From contig OY744615.1 of the NCBI GenBank assembly GCA_963556255.1, positions 16,931,077 through 16,995,076 on the forward strand: a DNA stretch of 64,000 nt, read 5' to 3'. The notes beneath the pieces were generated by a model. It searched no databases. It saw only the letters and a program-made list of their open reading frames with translations, and was not told where the DNA came from. Origin of the DNA: Allolobophora icterica (Eukaryota > Annelida > Clitellata > Crassiclitellata > Lumbricidae). The translations under genes and the position numbers were made by a program. How positions within the stretch are numbered: the stretch's first letter is position 1; every line of letters starts with the position of its first letter. This document shows positions 50,998-62,965 of this stretch, in pieces.

Positions 50998-51334
50998 CAG
51001 CGGTTCCCAAACTTTTCTGGGTCGCGACCCACCTGTGAATATCTTGGCAGTCTCGATACCCACTGTGTAAAATTAAGCATTGTGTACTAAAATTTGCTTC
51101 GTAAATTGGTATCGAAATATGCGGATTTAAATACACCGTTTAGAAATGTAAAGCATTTAAAGGAAATTTAGGTAAAAAAGCTTACAATTTATTACAATCC
51201 AGCTAGTTATAGCCCAATCATAGTCAAATGTTGCTGCTGAAAAAAATAAATGTTTCTCGAACAAATTTGGCAACCCACTTGCCAGAGCTTTGCGACCCAC
51301 TTTTGGGTCGCAACCCACAGTTTGGGAAACTCTG
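50998..51334. mobile_element. hAT-type MITE with Charlie-like ends
   Basis: Ends CAGCGGTTCCCAAACTTTTC and CAGAGTTTCCCAAACTGTGG (reverse complement), each followed by GGGTCGCGACCCAC-like palindromes. Flanks TTCTAAAG and TTCTACAG match at 7 of 8. Classic hAT end sequence. Confidence 0.88.
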
Positions 51335-51444
51335 TTCTACAGTAACCCATGAAAAAGTAGCAAATTCAGACATAATTCCACATTGAGAGCACTTTGATGA
51401 ATGGTCGAACTCAGACAGCCATACATTGCCACTTGCCACACAAA

Positions 51445-52110
51445 AGCCCTCTAAGTCATGTCTTTATTGCACACAGCATGCTGACTTTTCCACATCTTTT
51501 TTAGTGCTGCTTCAACCCACTTGTCCCTTTCCTAGTCTTGACCAAATCTCCTTACCACGCTATGAATCCTCGCTCAGAATCCTCGGTTATAAGTGATCCA
51601 AGATAAGGAACTGTGTCAACTTGCTCCAACCAGCTGCCTTTGTAAGTTGATATCACATGTGGTACCATTTGTTTTCATAACCTTGGTCTTTACCACATTA
51701 ATCAATACTTCAGTAGGCCCTGTTAGCTGCCTGTCGGGCTAAATGATTCACTATCTCCTGTAGCTCGGCCTCCAATTTCACCATTGAGAGAACAATGTAT
51801 CAGATTTGTAATTCTTCTTCCTCCTATCTGTTTCATCATAACCAACCAGAGCCTCCCTCGTAACCATCTCTGCCATCATGATGTCGAAAAGGTATGGAGA
51901 GAGACCACACAAACCTGATGAAACCCCTTCTTAATAAGAACTCTCAAGATAGTACACCTGCTACTCTCATGCTAGCTTGTTGTTTACACTAGAGTCTAGA
52001 TAGCAAGGTGGTTAACCATGTGCCAATGCCTATCATGGCCAGCCAGAGTCTCTCATGAGAGACACAGTCAATAAACAACAGCCAATGAGTGCCTTCTATA
52101 ACTGGATTCA
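51445..52110 (-). pseudogene. Decayed LINE reverse transcriptase
   Basis: Read on the - strand from 52110: FIDCVSHERLWLAMIGIGTW, then KKGFHQVCVVSPYLFDIMMA and EMVTREALVGYDETDRRKK, followed by YLGSLITEDS and SGLKQHWKRCGKVSMLCAIK. This matches the LINE order 'F..VSHERLW..L...G', 'GVRQGCxLSPYLFN', 'YLGSLITEDG', 'kiWk'. The catalytic FADD box is not preserved. Many stops and shifts. Confidence 0.75.
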
Positions 52111-53215
52111 GATGCTTCAAATGGCCAACTTAATCCCTCAGGCAAAGGCCTCTCAAGTACAGCTGAGATGAGTGACTTAAATCCTTCAGTAATATAATTG
52201 ACCCCCAGAGGAAGTCTAGATGACAGACAGAATCAAATGCTCCATAATATATACTTCACATGGAGAAATTTATGTGCAAAAATCTCCAGTAAAATGCATA
52301 ATTTTGCAACATTACATGATCATAAATTACAAATAATTATTTGTAATTGTGCAACACCGTAGTATCATAAATTACCAGTAACTGCCATAAATTACCAGCA
52401 ACATTCAAGATATATGAACCCGTACAAGGAACCTTCAAGTGTAGATTATCGGTCTAATTTAGCAGCTCATTAACAAAGAAATAGTGTTGCTTCTTTTACT
52501 TCCCAAAAGGTTAATGTAGCACCCTAGGTTGCCCAACGGTGCCTATGGCATCCAAGGCAAATAGCCAATGTTGCACATGTGTATCTATGATTTTCAAAGG
52601 TTAAGGACTTCACTGACAGGTTGTTGGACTTCAAAAAGTTTTAACCAATCACCTACTCTCAAAAGGTTAATGTACACTTACTGGTACACATTTCCTAAAT
52701 TCCTTACGGCCTAAATATACACTAACTTCTTGTATTAGTATTGCTCACGAGTCTAGCATCCATTTTTAAATGAGCCTGAGCTGCATTGTAGTTTCATGAA
52801 AACCATCTGGAAAGTCAAATGAGATATCACCCCGATTTTGTGAAAATTAAAAACCATATAAACATGCAACATTTTATATTTGACATGAATTTGACCACAC
52901 AGAAATGTAACTAAGAATTAAACAGGTAATTTTGTCTTTCATAACAATCTATTGATCAACGTTCCCAGCTTAAACAAGTGTATTGGATAATGATGATGAC
53001 GAATAGTCAGGTATATGAAAATCAACAAAAGATACCTGAGCCACAATCTAATAACAGTTCATCAACTCTAATTTTGACACAGTAAATGCAGAAATTGGTT
53101 TGGATATCTGTTTATTAAAGAGTACTAGATAAAATCACCCACTCAACATCTGGAAGTGAAATTATATGGTTTCCATTTTTAAAAAAATCCAAGTAATCTG
53201 CAATTTGCTCATTTA
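52111..53215. other. Intergenic, nothing recognised
   Basis: No element ends, arrays or coding signal that I can support. Confidence 0.4.
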
Positions 53216-53673
53216 GGGGTCATCAATAAAGGACGTCAGCAATGAGGGGGAGGGAGGGGTCATCGAAATGCGGACAGGGGGGAGGGAGGGTTATAACCAG
53301 TGCGGACGTCCGCATTTAAAATTTTAAATTTGATAGTTTTTTCAACACCACCTTGTTTCAACCTTCCCTGAAAGACGAAAAGGTCAGTGAAGTGCTTGCC
53401 TAAAACCTCATGCATGGTATAACCTTTACTGCGACTTTAAAGAGGCTTTTATTACTGCACATCCTGCGATATAAAACCTTAACTGTCACTTAAACGTGCA
53501 CACGAACTGTGGAATAATTGTAAAAATAATGATGACATTAAAAATTGGCTCCCTCCCCCCTTGCGGACGTCCGCAAGGGGGGAGGGAGGGACGGTAAGGT
53601 CAAATGCGGACAAGGGGGGAGGGAGGGGTCCAAAGTGGGTCATATTTTGCGGACGTCCTTTATGGACGACCCC
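53216..53673. mobile_element. MITE with 3-bp TTA target duplication
   Basis: Ends GGGGTCATCAATAAAGGACG and GGGGTCGTCCATAAAGGACG (reverse complement), flanked by TTA on both sides. Subterminal GGGGGGAGGGAGGG runs surround an AT-rich core. Same general class as 24864-25323. Confidence 0.78.
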
Positions 53674-53802
53674 TTAGAGACTGTACTATGAAATGGTTCG
53701 AAACAAGATAACAAACATATATGAAAATCCGGCATTTACGGTGTATGTTGCTAAGCAGAACCACCATGACAGCAAGAAGCAAATGCAATTCACTGACAAT
53801 TT

Positions 53803-54015
53803 GAGGGGGATAGAGTAATGGTAACATTCATGGCCAGGAGAGCAGCAGGAGAGCAGCAGGAGAGCAGCAGTATGTGGTTTGATTCCCACAACCCCCTCGG
53901 GCGGACGCTTTGCATGGCTGCTATAATGTGTGTTTAGTTAAGATATTGATACTTGTGCTGTCATGTCTCAATGTAATCTTACTGCGTTTGTTGGTTTGAA
54001 TTAATAAAAAAAAAG

Positions 54016-54051
<36 letters not shown>

Positions 54052-54052
54052 A
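53803..54052 (+). mobile_element. tRNA-derived SINE, family A, second copy
   Basis: Matches 2247-2457: GGGATAGAGTAATGGTAAC head, GTTTGATTCCC B box, TTGCATGGCTGCTA, then AATGTAATCTTACTGCGTTT and a (TTA)n tail. It has an extra small tandem (AGGAGAGCAGC, three times) in the head. Confidence 0.82.
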
Positions 54053-54132
54053 AAAAAAATGCCCCAAGGTACATATGATCCCTTGGGGACTTAAATATTA
54101 ATTAAAATAAGCAAATAATCTGGAATGGCCTC

Positions 54133-54133
<1 letters not shown>

Positions 54134-54173
<40 letters not shown>
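54134..54173. repeat. (TTA)n microsatellite
   Basis: About 13 TTA units, preceded by AAGGTACATATGATCCCTTG, similar to the unit near 20365 (GAGGTACATGTAATCCCTC), so probably another retroelement tail. Confidence 0.9.
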
Positions 54174-54175
<2 letters not shown>

Positions 54176-55248
54176 TCTACGAAAACCTAGGCTATTTATC
54201 TCCTGGAATTAAATATTCAAATAAAGCAAAAATTTCTTTATTGTATATCATTTCCTTCAAATAAAAGCTGGTTAAAGGGTGTTGGATATGTACTTTATTG
54301 CTCTTAAAGAATTAGTGCCACATAAATTTTTCTATGGTATTCCACATGCGCTGCCAGAAGTTCATTGTGCCCGAAATCGGTACACCAAAACAAAGAATAT
54401 AAAGCAATCAACTGAATTTATATTAAAACTGCTTCAATTCCATAAAGCAATTTCAAACTAAACCGAATTTCTAGCAGCCTTCAATAATCCGATGACTTGT
54501 TTCTTGTTACCATACCGCGTTCTAATGCTATCGTTCGCCCACAACAAACTGCAAATACATCCTGCAAATACACAGCTACATAGACATGTACACTTAAACA
54601 AATAACCATTTCAGTTTCTATATTGCAGTCCTTGCTATGGATCCCAAATCCCTCACGTTACAGTGAGGGTATGATGTACTTATTCATCACAGAAACCTAT
54701 TACTAATTATAAAAGCTTTTGCGAAAAAATAAATTAAATAAATAGTGCTCATTGACAAATAGCTTGTTAGTCTAAACGTTTACAAGTTTGGCAACTGGCT
54801 CAGTGAAATATGACATTGTCTCGCCAGCAACCGATCAATAATAAACTATATGGCCACCCTTGACTGGGAAAGAATTGAGTATTGCAAAATAATATCAATA
54901 AGTTACAAAAACCATATGACATGCCTGCAAATAAACTTTTATTGTATGAATGAAATAATCAAATTGGGTAAGGTGCTAATATACAAGCAAAAAATGTCTG
55001 AAAAATTATTATTTCGTGCTGAAATACAGTTTGTCAGATGAACCTCTGTAGATAAGTTGGTAGCAAACTGTAACTACTGCTCCGTTGACTTTCAGCATCC
55101 TCTTTGCTCACATCAGCAAGTTCTCAACATTTTGTGCATGTACCTCATCATAGTCTGTATCAATTAGTTCCATTCATGCACAGCAACAAAATTAATAACA
55201 ATGTTGCTTTCCAAGTTTTCACGATAGGAATAACCTTACCACCAATCA
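54174..55248. other. Intergenic, nothing recognised
   Basis: AT-rich, no supported gene or element. Confidence 0.4.
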
Positions 55249-55256
55249 GATATGAT

Positions 55257-55465
55257 CAGGGCTGTAGTCGAGGGTATTCGCGGGTATGCAGCATATACTC
55301 ACCCCTGGAGGCCGTATACTCACCTCACAAAATAGTAATATTTATTTATATTAAAATACTGTATTGTATACTCACAAAATACTGTAGCGTATACTCAGCT
55401 CTAATTTGTTTCGGAAAACTAACCGGTAGCGTATACTCACCTCTAATTTTACCACTACAGCCCTG
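55257..55465. mobile_element. hAT-type MITE, 209 bp
   Basis: Perfect 8-bp target duplication GATATGAT at 55249-55256 and 55466-55473. Ends CAGGGCTGTAGT and CAGGGCTGTAGT (reverse complement) are identical for 12 bases. The interior has four to five GTATACTCAC motifs. Confidence 0.93.
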
Positions 55466-55473
55466 GATATGAT

Positions 55474-56093
55474 ACGAGTTACTGGAAGGATGTGGTGTGC
55501 TGTGCAGTGCTAGCAGCCTATTCAGCCTATTGTCTCCTAGTCTTGGACAGTCATACTGTACTACAGAAAGTTGGTTAAAGTCAAATTTTACCCTGAATAT
55601 TGAAGTGTGCATACTGAATGAATTATAATGGCAGGCAAACATATAAAGTGGATATTATACACAACATAATTGTAAACATCATAGGGTCAAAAGTTCAAAG
55701 GTGAAATAAACTTGGTGTTAGTTATGCTCAACTTTTCATGAATAATTACATGAATGATTACATTTTGTGTGTCTACTATAATAAGGAATATACTTATTAC
55801 TTACTTATTTAATTACAACAATGTGAATAATGGCAGGAAAACAACATGTCAGGGTCTTTCAAAGGTGAAGTAAACTCAATGTTAGTTATGTTCACATTAT
55901 TATGAATAATTACAACAACGTGAATATCTTGCTTAAACACCCAAAACTCCCGCTTTCCTGCTCGCCTATGTGGTCAATATATATTTTTATGGAGTTGAAA
56001 GAGCGCTCATTTCCTGGTGCGCTATCCTAAAAGATATAGCATGAACACACACAAACCCTGCCTTAGATTCGGGCCACAGTTTCATTATGTTAC
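55474..56093. other. Intergenic, small internal duplication only
   Basis: TCAAAGGTGAARTAAACT...GTTAGTTATG occurs at 55690 and 55860, an old short duplication. No gene seen. Confidence 0.45.
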
Positions 56094-56264
56094 GCTACCA
56101 TAGGCCATCTAGCAATCGACTAAATTATTCAGTGGCATATATCTTACAGATCAGTAATTAAAACATTCAAGCAATAGTAGTAACTAGACGTACAGGATTA
56201 CAGGAACTTGAGAACGTAGATAGCCTAAATATGCCTATACATGACTCAGAACGGCCAGCAACAG

Positions 56265-56329
<65 letters not shown>

Positions 56330-57471
56330 GCTACCATAGGCCATCTAGCAATCAACTAAATTATTCAGTGGCATATATCTTACAGATCAGTAATTTAAAC
56401 ATTCAAGCAATAGTACTTAGTAACTAGACTAGGGACCTGCGAAGCTTCGATATTCGATTCGAAAACGAATCGGGCGGCGGTATTCGATTCGATTCGAAAA
56501 TGATGTCACGATTCGAAAAATGTCGAATCTTTTTCGGGAAAATGATTAGCCTTTTGTTGTAAACTAATTGTTGAATCCGGTGCAGTGTCAGATTTCACCT
56601 TAATCATTATTATAGGGCCTATATTAAATATTGCACATCTAGCAAATGGATGAATTGTACAGACTAACAGTTTTATGTATTTTTGAAAACTGAAGAAACT
56701 AAGCATATTTGTTTTTTTATTGTAGTGTAGAACTGTAGGCATTAGGATAATTATGTTTTCATCATAAAAATTATTTTCATTTATTTTAAACTTGAAGTTT
56801 AACCGAAATTAATATTTTCTCATTTTCTGGGGCAGATTAATCTACAAAAATTAGCCTGCGATTGGCATACAGCCCAGAGCTGCCATTAAAATATTAGGGC
56901 GGCCCTCTATTAGGCCTAAAAGAAGTTGCCCAAACCTGCTGGCCATGGCTTAGATGAATGTACACCAAAGTGTGGTTATGCAATTGGTACAGTAAAGAAA
57001 ATACTTACTTAACTCATAAATTATTTGTGAGTTATTCTGTTAATTAGCTTAATGTTTAGTTTAATTGATTTTAAACTGCAGAAATGTTATTGAGATAGGC
57101 CTATTGATACGGTGGTACGCCTGTGCTATCACATAGGCTACACACTATTTGAATATCAAACCATGGTTTTGGTACCCGCTGATTCGATTCGAGATTCGAT
57201 TCGAATTCGAATCTTAACCCCCGATTCGATTCGAGATTCGATTCGACGAAAATTTGTGATTCGCAGGTCCCTAAACTAGACGTACAGGATTACAGGAACC
57301 TGAGAACGTAGATAGCCTAAATATGCCTATACATGACTCAGAGTGGCCAGCAACAGATTATATATATACATATATACAGATTCAGATAGGTATATAAATA
57401 TATATATATATTCATATATATACTCATTCCGGCAGGTATATAGGCCTATCTGAATCTGTGGCTCGGTGTTC

Positions 57472-57515
<44 letters not shown>

Positions 57516-57535
57516 GCCTATCTGCATCTGTGACT

Positions 57536-57576
<41 letters not shown>

Positions 57577-57596
57577 GCCTATCTGCATCTGTGACT

Positions 57597-57670
<74 letters not shown>

Positions 57671-57715
57671 AGTCACAGATGCAGATAGGCCTCTATATAC
57701 TACGGAATGGCCAGT
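56094..57715. repeat. Duplicated segment and (TA)n-rich palindromic satellite
   Basis: A segment of about 170 bp (CATAGGCCATCTAGCAATCG ... GGCCAGCAACAGATTA) at 56096-56265 is repeated from 56333, where a hAT element (56430-57273) splits it. (TA)n runs follow at 56264-56325, 57476-57512, 57540-57572 and 57600-57668. Between them a spacer (GAGGCCTATCTGCATCTGTG) recurs in direct and then inverted orientation, so the block can form cruciforms. Confidence 0.85.
56430..57273. mobile_element. hAT-type element with TTCGAATCG-rich ends, 844 bp
   Basis: Perfect 8-bp duplication AACTAGAC at 56422-56429 and 57274-57281. The sister copy of the host segment (near 56190) has the uninterrupted site. Ends TAGGGACCTGCGAA are perfectly inverted. 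Subterminal ATTCGATTCGA palindromes occur on both sides. No transposase frame. Confidence 0.95.
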
Positions 57716-60700
57716 GGTAGAACTCGGTATTTACTGGGGCGCTGCTAGTGTAACCAAATTTTACCTGGTGATACCTGGTATCGAAACTAGTCGAACGCAA
57801 CTATTCCCGACTGCGAATAACGATCCGACGATTTTCTACGAATTTTTAAAGTTTCCGTGAAACACACTACAAATCGGTCTATCTCGCCATATTTACACAT
57901 ACCGTATATCCCGAAAGTTATGACACGAATATCTCGGCAACGATAAATTTTATAGCGCATTACTTTGTTATAGCGCATTACATTGTACAATGACCATTAA
58001 TAAAGCTGCACATAATAGGCCTACTGTAGACGTGGTGGTTATCACGATAAATTTTATAGCGCATTACTTTGTTATAGCGCATTACATTGTACAATGACCA
58101 TTAATAAAGCTGCACATAATACCGTAGACGTGGTGGTTACCACGATAAATTTTATAGCGCATTACTTTGTTCAGTGACTATTAATAAAGCTGCACATAAT
58201 ACTGTAGGAAAAATAAATATGCAAATGGTCACTATATTACTTATATTTAAAAAATCTGTATGTCGTGCTGTATGATAATAACTACGATGAACCAGGTGTC
58301 ACGACAAAAGGTTTACGGACAAAAGGTTCACCGACAAAAGGTTCACGACAAATGGTTCACGACAAAAGGTTCACGACAAATGGTTCACGGACAAAAGGTT
58401 CACCGACAAAAGGTTCACAGGCGAAAGGATAACGATATTCCAGCTTCTAGGTTGAGCGATATTTTCATTGGTTTCATATCATTTTCATCGCTCTTCCAGC
58501 TTCTTGTTTCAGCTCATTTTCGTCGCTCATCCAGCTTTTAGTTTAATCTACGACTTAAGTTCATCGCTCTTCCAGCTTCTAGTTCTAAGCGTTAATACGA
58601 CATATTTTCATCGCCCTTCCAGCTTCTAGTTCTAAGCGTTAATACGACATTTTTCATCGCCCTTCCAGCTTCTAGTTCGAAGCGTTAATACGAAACATTT
58701 ACATCGCCCTTCCAACTTCTAGTTCTAAGCGTTAATATGACACATTTTCATCGCTCATCCAGCTTCTAGTTTTTATGCGTTAATACGACATATTTTCATC
58801 GCCCTTCTAGCTTCTTGTTCTAAGCGTTAATACGACATATTTTCATCGCCCTTCCAGCTTCTAGGTTACATGTTAATATGCCACATTTTCATCGCTCATC
58901 CAGCTTCTAGTTTTTAAGCATTTATACGAAACATTTTCATCCCCTTCCAGCTTCTTGTTCTAAGCGTTAATACGACATATTTTCATCGTCCTTCCAGCTT
59001 GTAGTTTAATTTACATTTTAATCGTTCATCCCGCTTCCAGTTTAATTTACATTTTAATCATTGATCCCGCTTCCAGTTTAATTTACATTTTTATCGTTCA
59101 TCCCGCTTCCAGTCTAATTTACATTTCTATCGTTCATCCCGCTTTTAGTTTAATTTATATTTTAATCGTTCGTCCCGCTTCCAATTTAATTTAGATTTTA
59201 ATCGTCATCCCGCTACCAGTTTAATTAACATTATAATCGTTCGCCCGCTTCCAGTTTAATTAACTTTTTAATCGTTCATGCCGCTCCTGGTTTAATTAAC
59301 ATTTTCATCGTCATCCCGACCCTAGTTTAATTAACTTTTTAATCGTTCATCCCGCTGCTAGTTTAAATAACATTTTAATCATTCATCCCGCTTCTAGTTT
59401 AATTAACTTTTTAATCGTTGATCCCGCTTCCAGTTTAATTAACTTTTTAACGGTTCATCCCGCTTCTGGTTTAATTAACTTTTTAATCCTTCATCCCGCT
59501 GCTAGTTTAAATAACATTTTAATCATTCATCCCGCTTCCTGTTTAATTAACTTTTTAATGGTTCATCCCGCTTCTAGTTTAACTAACATTTTAATCGTTA
59601 ATCCCGCTCCTAGTTTAATTTAACTGAGAGTGGGACGAACGATTAAAAAGTTAATTATAGTAGGAGCGGGATGACGATTAAAATGTAAATTAAACTAGAA
59701 ACGGGATGACGATTAAAATGTTAATTAAACTAGTAGCGGGAAGAACGATTAAAAAGTTAATTAAACAGGAAGCGGGATCAGCGATTAAAATGTAAATTAA
59801 AATAGAAGCGGGATGAACTAATAAAATGTTAATTAAACTAGAAGCGGGATGAATGATTAAAATGTTTATTAAACTAGCAGCGGGATGAACGATAGAAATG
59901 TAATTTAGACTGGAAGCGGGGTGAACGATAAAAATGTAAATTAAACTGGAAGCGGGATCAACGATTAAAATGTAAATTAAACTGGAATCGGGATGAACAA
60001 CTAAAAAGTTAATTAAACTAGGATCGGGATGACGATTAAAATGTTAATTAAACTAGCGGGATGAATGATTAAAATGTTTATTAAACTAGCAGCGGGATGA
60101 ACGATAGAAATGTAATTTAGACTGGAAGCGGGGTGAACGATAAAAATGTAAATTAAACTGGAAGCGGGATCAACGATTAAAATGTAAATTAAACTGGAAT
60201 CGGGATGAACGATTAAAATGTAAATTAAACTGGAATCTGGATGAACGATTAAAATGTAAATTAAACTAGAAGCTGGAAGGGCGGTGAAAATATGTCCTAT
60301 TAGCATTAAAAGTCGAAGCTGGAAGGGCGATGAAAATGTGTCGTATTAACGCTTAGAACTAGAAGCTGGAAGGGCGATGAAAATATGTCGTATTAACGCT
60401 TAAAACTAGAAGCTGGATGAGCGATGAAAATATGTCGTATTAACGCTTAAAACTAGAAGCTGGATGAGCCATGAAAATATGTCATATTTAACGCTTAGAA
60501 CTAGAAGCTGGATGAGCGATGAAAATGTTTCGTATTAACGCTTAGAACTTGCAGCTGAATGAGCGATGAAAATGTCTCATATTAGCATGTAAAGTAGAAG
60601 CTCGATGAGCGATGAAAATGTGTCACATTAACATGTAAACTAAAAGCTGGAAGAGCGATGAAAATGTGTCGTATTAACACTTACAACTAGAAGCTGGAAG

Positions 60701-61438
60701 GGCGATGAAAATGATATGAAACCAATGAAAATATCGCTCAACCTAGAAGCTGGAATATCGTTATCCTTTCGCCTGTGAACCTTTTGTCGGTGAACCTTTT
60801 GTCCGTGAACCATTTGTCGTGAACCTTTTGTCGTGAACCATTTGTCGTGAACCTTTTGTCCGTGAACCATTTTGTCGGTGAACCATTTGTCGTGAACCTT
60901 TTGTCGTGGAACCAGCCTACACAGATATATTACATTAGGACAATCCATTCCTTAACAATAACATCAATTTAGAACAATAAACAATAGCAATATCAATTGC
61001 AGGAACATTTATTGACAGTAACATCACCATGATAATTATTTTACAGGAAACGTAAGATTGCTAATAATAATAATTCACATTGGTCACATAATCAATAGAG
61101 TTGACCTTTCTTAAGTGGTAATAGTAAATATTATATAAAGTAAAATATTTTTATTACTAGTCACTGTACAAAGTAATGCGCTATAACAAAGTAATGCGCT
61201 ATAAAATTTATCGTTGCCGAGATATTCGTGTCATAACTTTCGGGATATACGGTATGTGTAAATATGGCGAGATAGACCGATTTGTAGTGTGTTTCACGGA
61301 AACTTTAAAAATTCGTAGAAAATCGTCGGATCGTTATTCGCAGTCGGGAATAGTTGCGTTCGACTAGTTTCGATGCCAGGTATCACCAGGTAAAATTTGG
61401 TTACACTAGCAGCGCCCCAGTAAATACCGAGTTCTACC
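57716..61438. mobile_element. Foldback transposon, 3.7 kb, arms made of tandem repeats
   Basis: A near-perfect giant palindrome with axis near 59630. Outer arms 57716 to about 57985 and about 61165 to 61438 are almost identical reverse complements (starting GGTAGAACTCGGTATTTACT). Next come 14-15-bp repeats (CGACAAAAGGTTCAC) at 58298-58433 and 60770-60915. Inside are about 47-bp units (CTTCCAGCTTCTAGTTCTAA) and about 37-bp units (CATCCCGCTTCCAGTTTAAT), which run forward in the left arm and inverted in the right. The whole is flanked by a perfect 8-bp duplication TGGCCAGT (57708-57715, 61439-61446). No transposase gene is seen. Open frames at 58260-58541 and 60640-60948 are repeat translations. 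The outer ends do not match the hAT ends seen elsewhere. Confidence 0.93.
57980..58205. repeat. ~115-bp tandem repeat inside the foldback left arm
   Basis: About two and a half copies of a unit running from ATAAATTTTATAGCGCATTA through ACCATTAATAAAGCTGCACA to GTAGACGTGGTGG. The right arm has only one partial copy, so this expansion happened after the palindrome formed. Confidence 0.85.
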
Positions 61439-61446
61439 TGGCCAGT

Positions 61447-61640
61447 CACAGATTCAGATAGGCCTCTAAATACGCCTGTATGGCCAGCCACAGATTCGGG
61501 TAGGCCTATATATATTATATATATATACTCCAGAATGGCTAGCCACAGATCCAGATATACGGAATGAGTCCGAATGACCAGCCAGAAACTCGAGGTTTGC
61601 GGGTAGGGCCTACTGACACGAGTTCTGATAAATGTTACTA
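61447..61640. repeat. Continuation of the GGCCAGCCACAGAT satellite
   Basis: Degenerate units GGCCAGCCACAGATTCRGRT-AGGCCTMTA continue the satellite seen before 57716, which shows that the foldback landed within it. Confidence 0.7.
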
Positions 61641-62255
61641 AAAATAAAAATAATAAACGATCTAACCAGGATTATATTCCGTCAGACAGCATATTCAAAT
61701 AACGAACTGAGCATTTAAAGTAACAATAAATGAGACTAATTTCAAGTTTAATTTATAACACGAAAACACTCAGGTGTCGAAGTCACACACACGGATATTC
61801 CCATTTCCGGTACCACACATTTCTCTAGCGCCGATTTTTATTAACGAACTAGTTCTAGGTTCTTATCATCTAAATGATATCTGCGAAAACAACGAAACTT
61901 ATTTTTGACTGATAAAAGAATTGTTTAGCATGTTTAGTCACTAGTCAATAACGTCGGAATTATTTATACTGTGGTCCGACTGACTTTATAACAGTACATT
62001 ATACATGCCTAGATAGGTATCATAGATCTATACACATAACAGATGTATTAATCTTCTAGTAATTTAGTTGATCATAGATAGTCCCAGCTCGACTGTATGA
62101 GTGTATTCTATCTCTGTGGTGTATGCCTAAGAAAGGTGTACGCTACGCACAAGCCGTCTTTCAAGCTATGCTCCAAGTGAACTCAGAGCAGTTATGGAAC
62201 ATGGTCGAGCATCGAAACGCGGAATGTCACGGTGGGAATGGTTGGAATACTAATA
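61641..62255. other. Intergenic, nothing recognised
   Basis: No supported gene or element. Slightly richer in CpG than the rest of the distal region. It could hold the undiscovered 5' end of the RTK transcript, but no evidence shows it. Confidence 0.35.
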
Positions 62256-62259
62256 GGGG

Positions 62260-62560
62260 AGTAATGTAAATGTAAATGTAAATGTAAATATTCGACATTT
62301 CTCAGCGACACACGAAAGCCACGTCAGGGAGACCAGCCTATTCACCGGCGATATTTCAAATGAAGTCCGCAATAGCCAGCTGCATGCTGCCTTGTTCGTT
62401 CCGGTGTCAGAGTCCGGGGACGTCACGCCGTTAGCTGCAGTGTTACGGTGGTAATCGTAATCGTAATGTCCAAACTTCTAAAACGCCACTCGAAGGCCAA
62501 GCTCAGGGCACCAGCCTATTCACGAGCGCGGCGTCAAATCAAGGGGTTTTCCAAAGAATA
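62260..62560. repeat. Hexanucleotide run and diverged duplicate
   Basis: (GTAAAT)n at 62264-62290. Then CAGGGAGACCAGCCTATTCA (62325-62345) and CAGGGCACCAGCCTATTCAC (62505-62525) lie in two related blocks of about 180-bp spacing, an old tandem duplication with GC-rich content. Confidence 0.6.
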
Positions 62561-62761
62561 GCCTAAAGGAGATTTGAGTTCTGTTAACATAGGCCTAATT
62601 ATAAGGGGACAGACCAAGAGAGGAGACAGAGCAGCTGTTAAGGCGGGTGTCTTTAAGGGCGAGAATAATTGGAAGGCGGAGGATCAGATGAGTCAGGTAC
62701 GCAGGAGTACTTGAAAAGGTAAGACCTGCTTTGAGTTGGAATGCTTGGCGGTGATAGGTAG

Positions 62762-62965
62762 CAGGGGCGTAACTTTGGTCCAAAAAGTGGGGGTACCAAT
62801 TTCTCACATACACGAAGCAAGGCGGAGACTGTAATAAAATATTGATTGGCATTGTGTAAAAAGTGGGGGTATGATACCACTCAGTTCAAAAAGTGGGGGT
62901 ACGGTACCCCAGTCCAAACAGTCGGGGTACGGGTACCCCTCGTACCCCCACAAATGACGCCTATG
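62762..62965. mobile_element. Probable hAT-like MITE with GTGGGGGTAC repeats
   Basis: Ends CAGGGGCGTAACTTTGG and CATAGGCGTCATTTGTG (reverse complement) match at about 12 of 17. The interior is four AAAAAGTGGGGGTAC-type units. No matching 8-bp duplication was found. Confidence 0.5.

Noticed and set aside
58260..60948. Two open frames rich in QKVHRQKVH repeats
   Set aside because: Translations of the 14-15-bp foldback array, mirror images of each other.
62762..62965. Confident hAT assignment for the GTGGGGGTAC element
   Set aside because: Ends look right but the flanks (ATAGGTAG, ATCCTGAA) are not a target duplication; kept only as a probable MITE.
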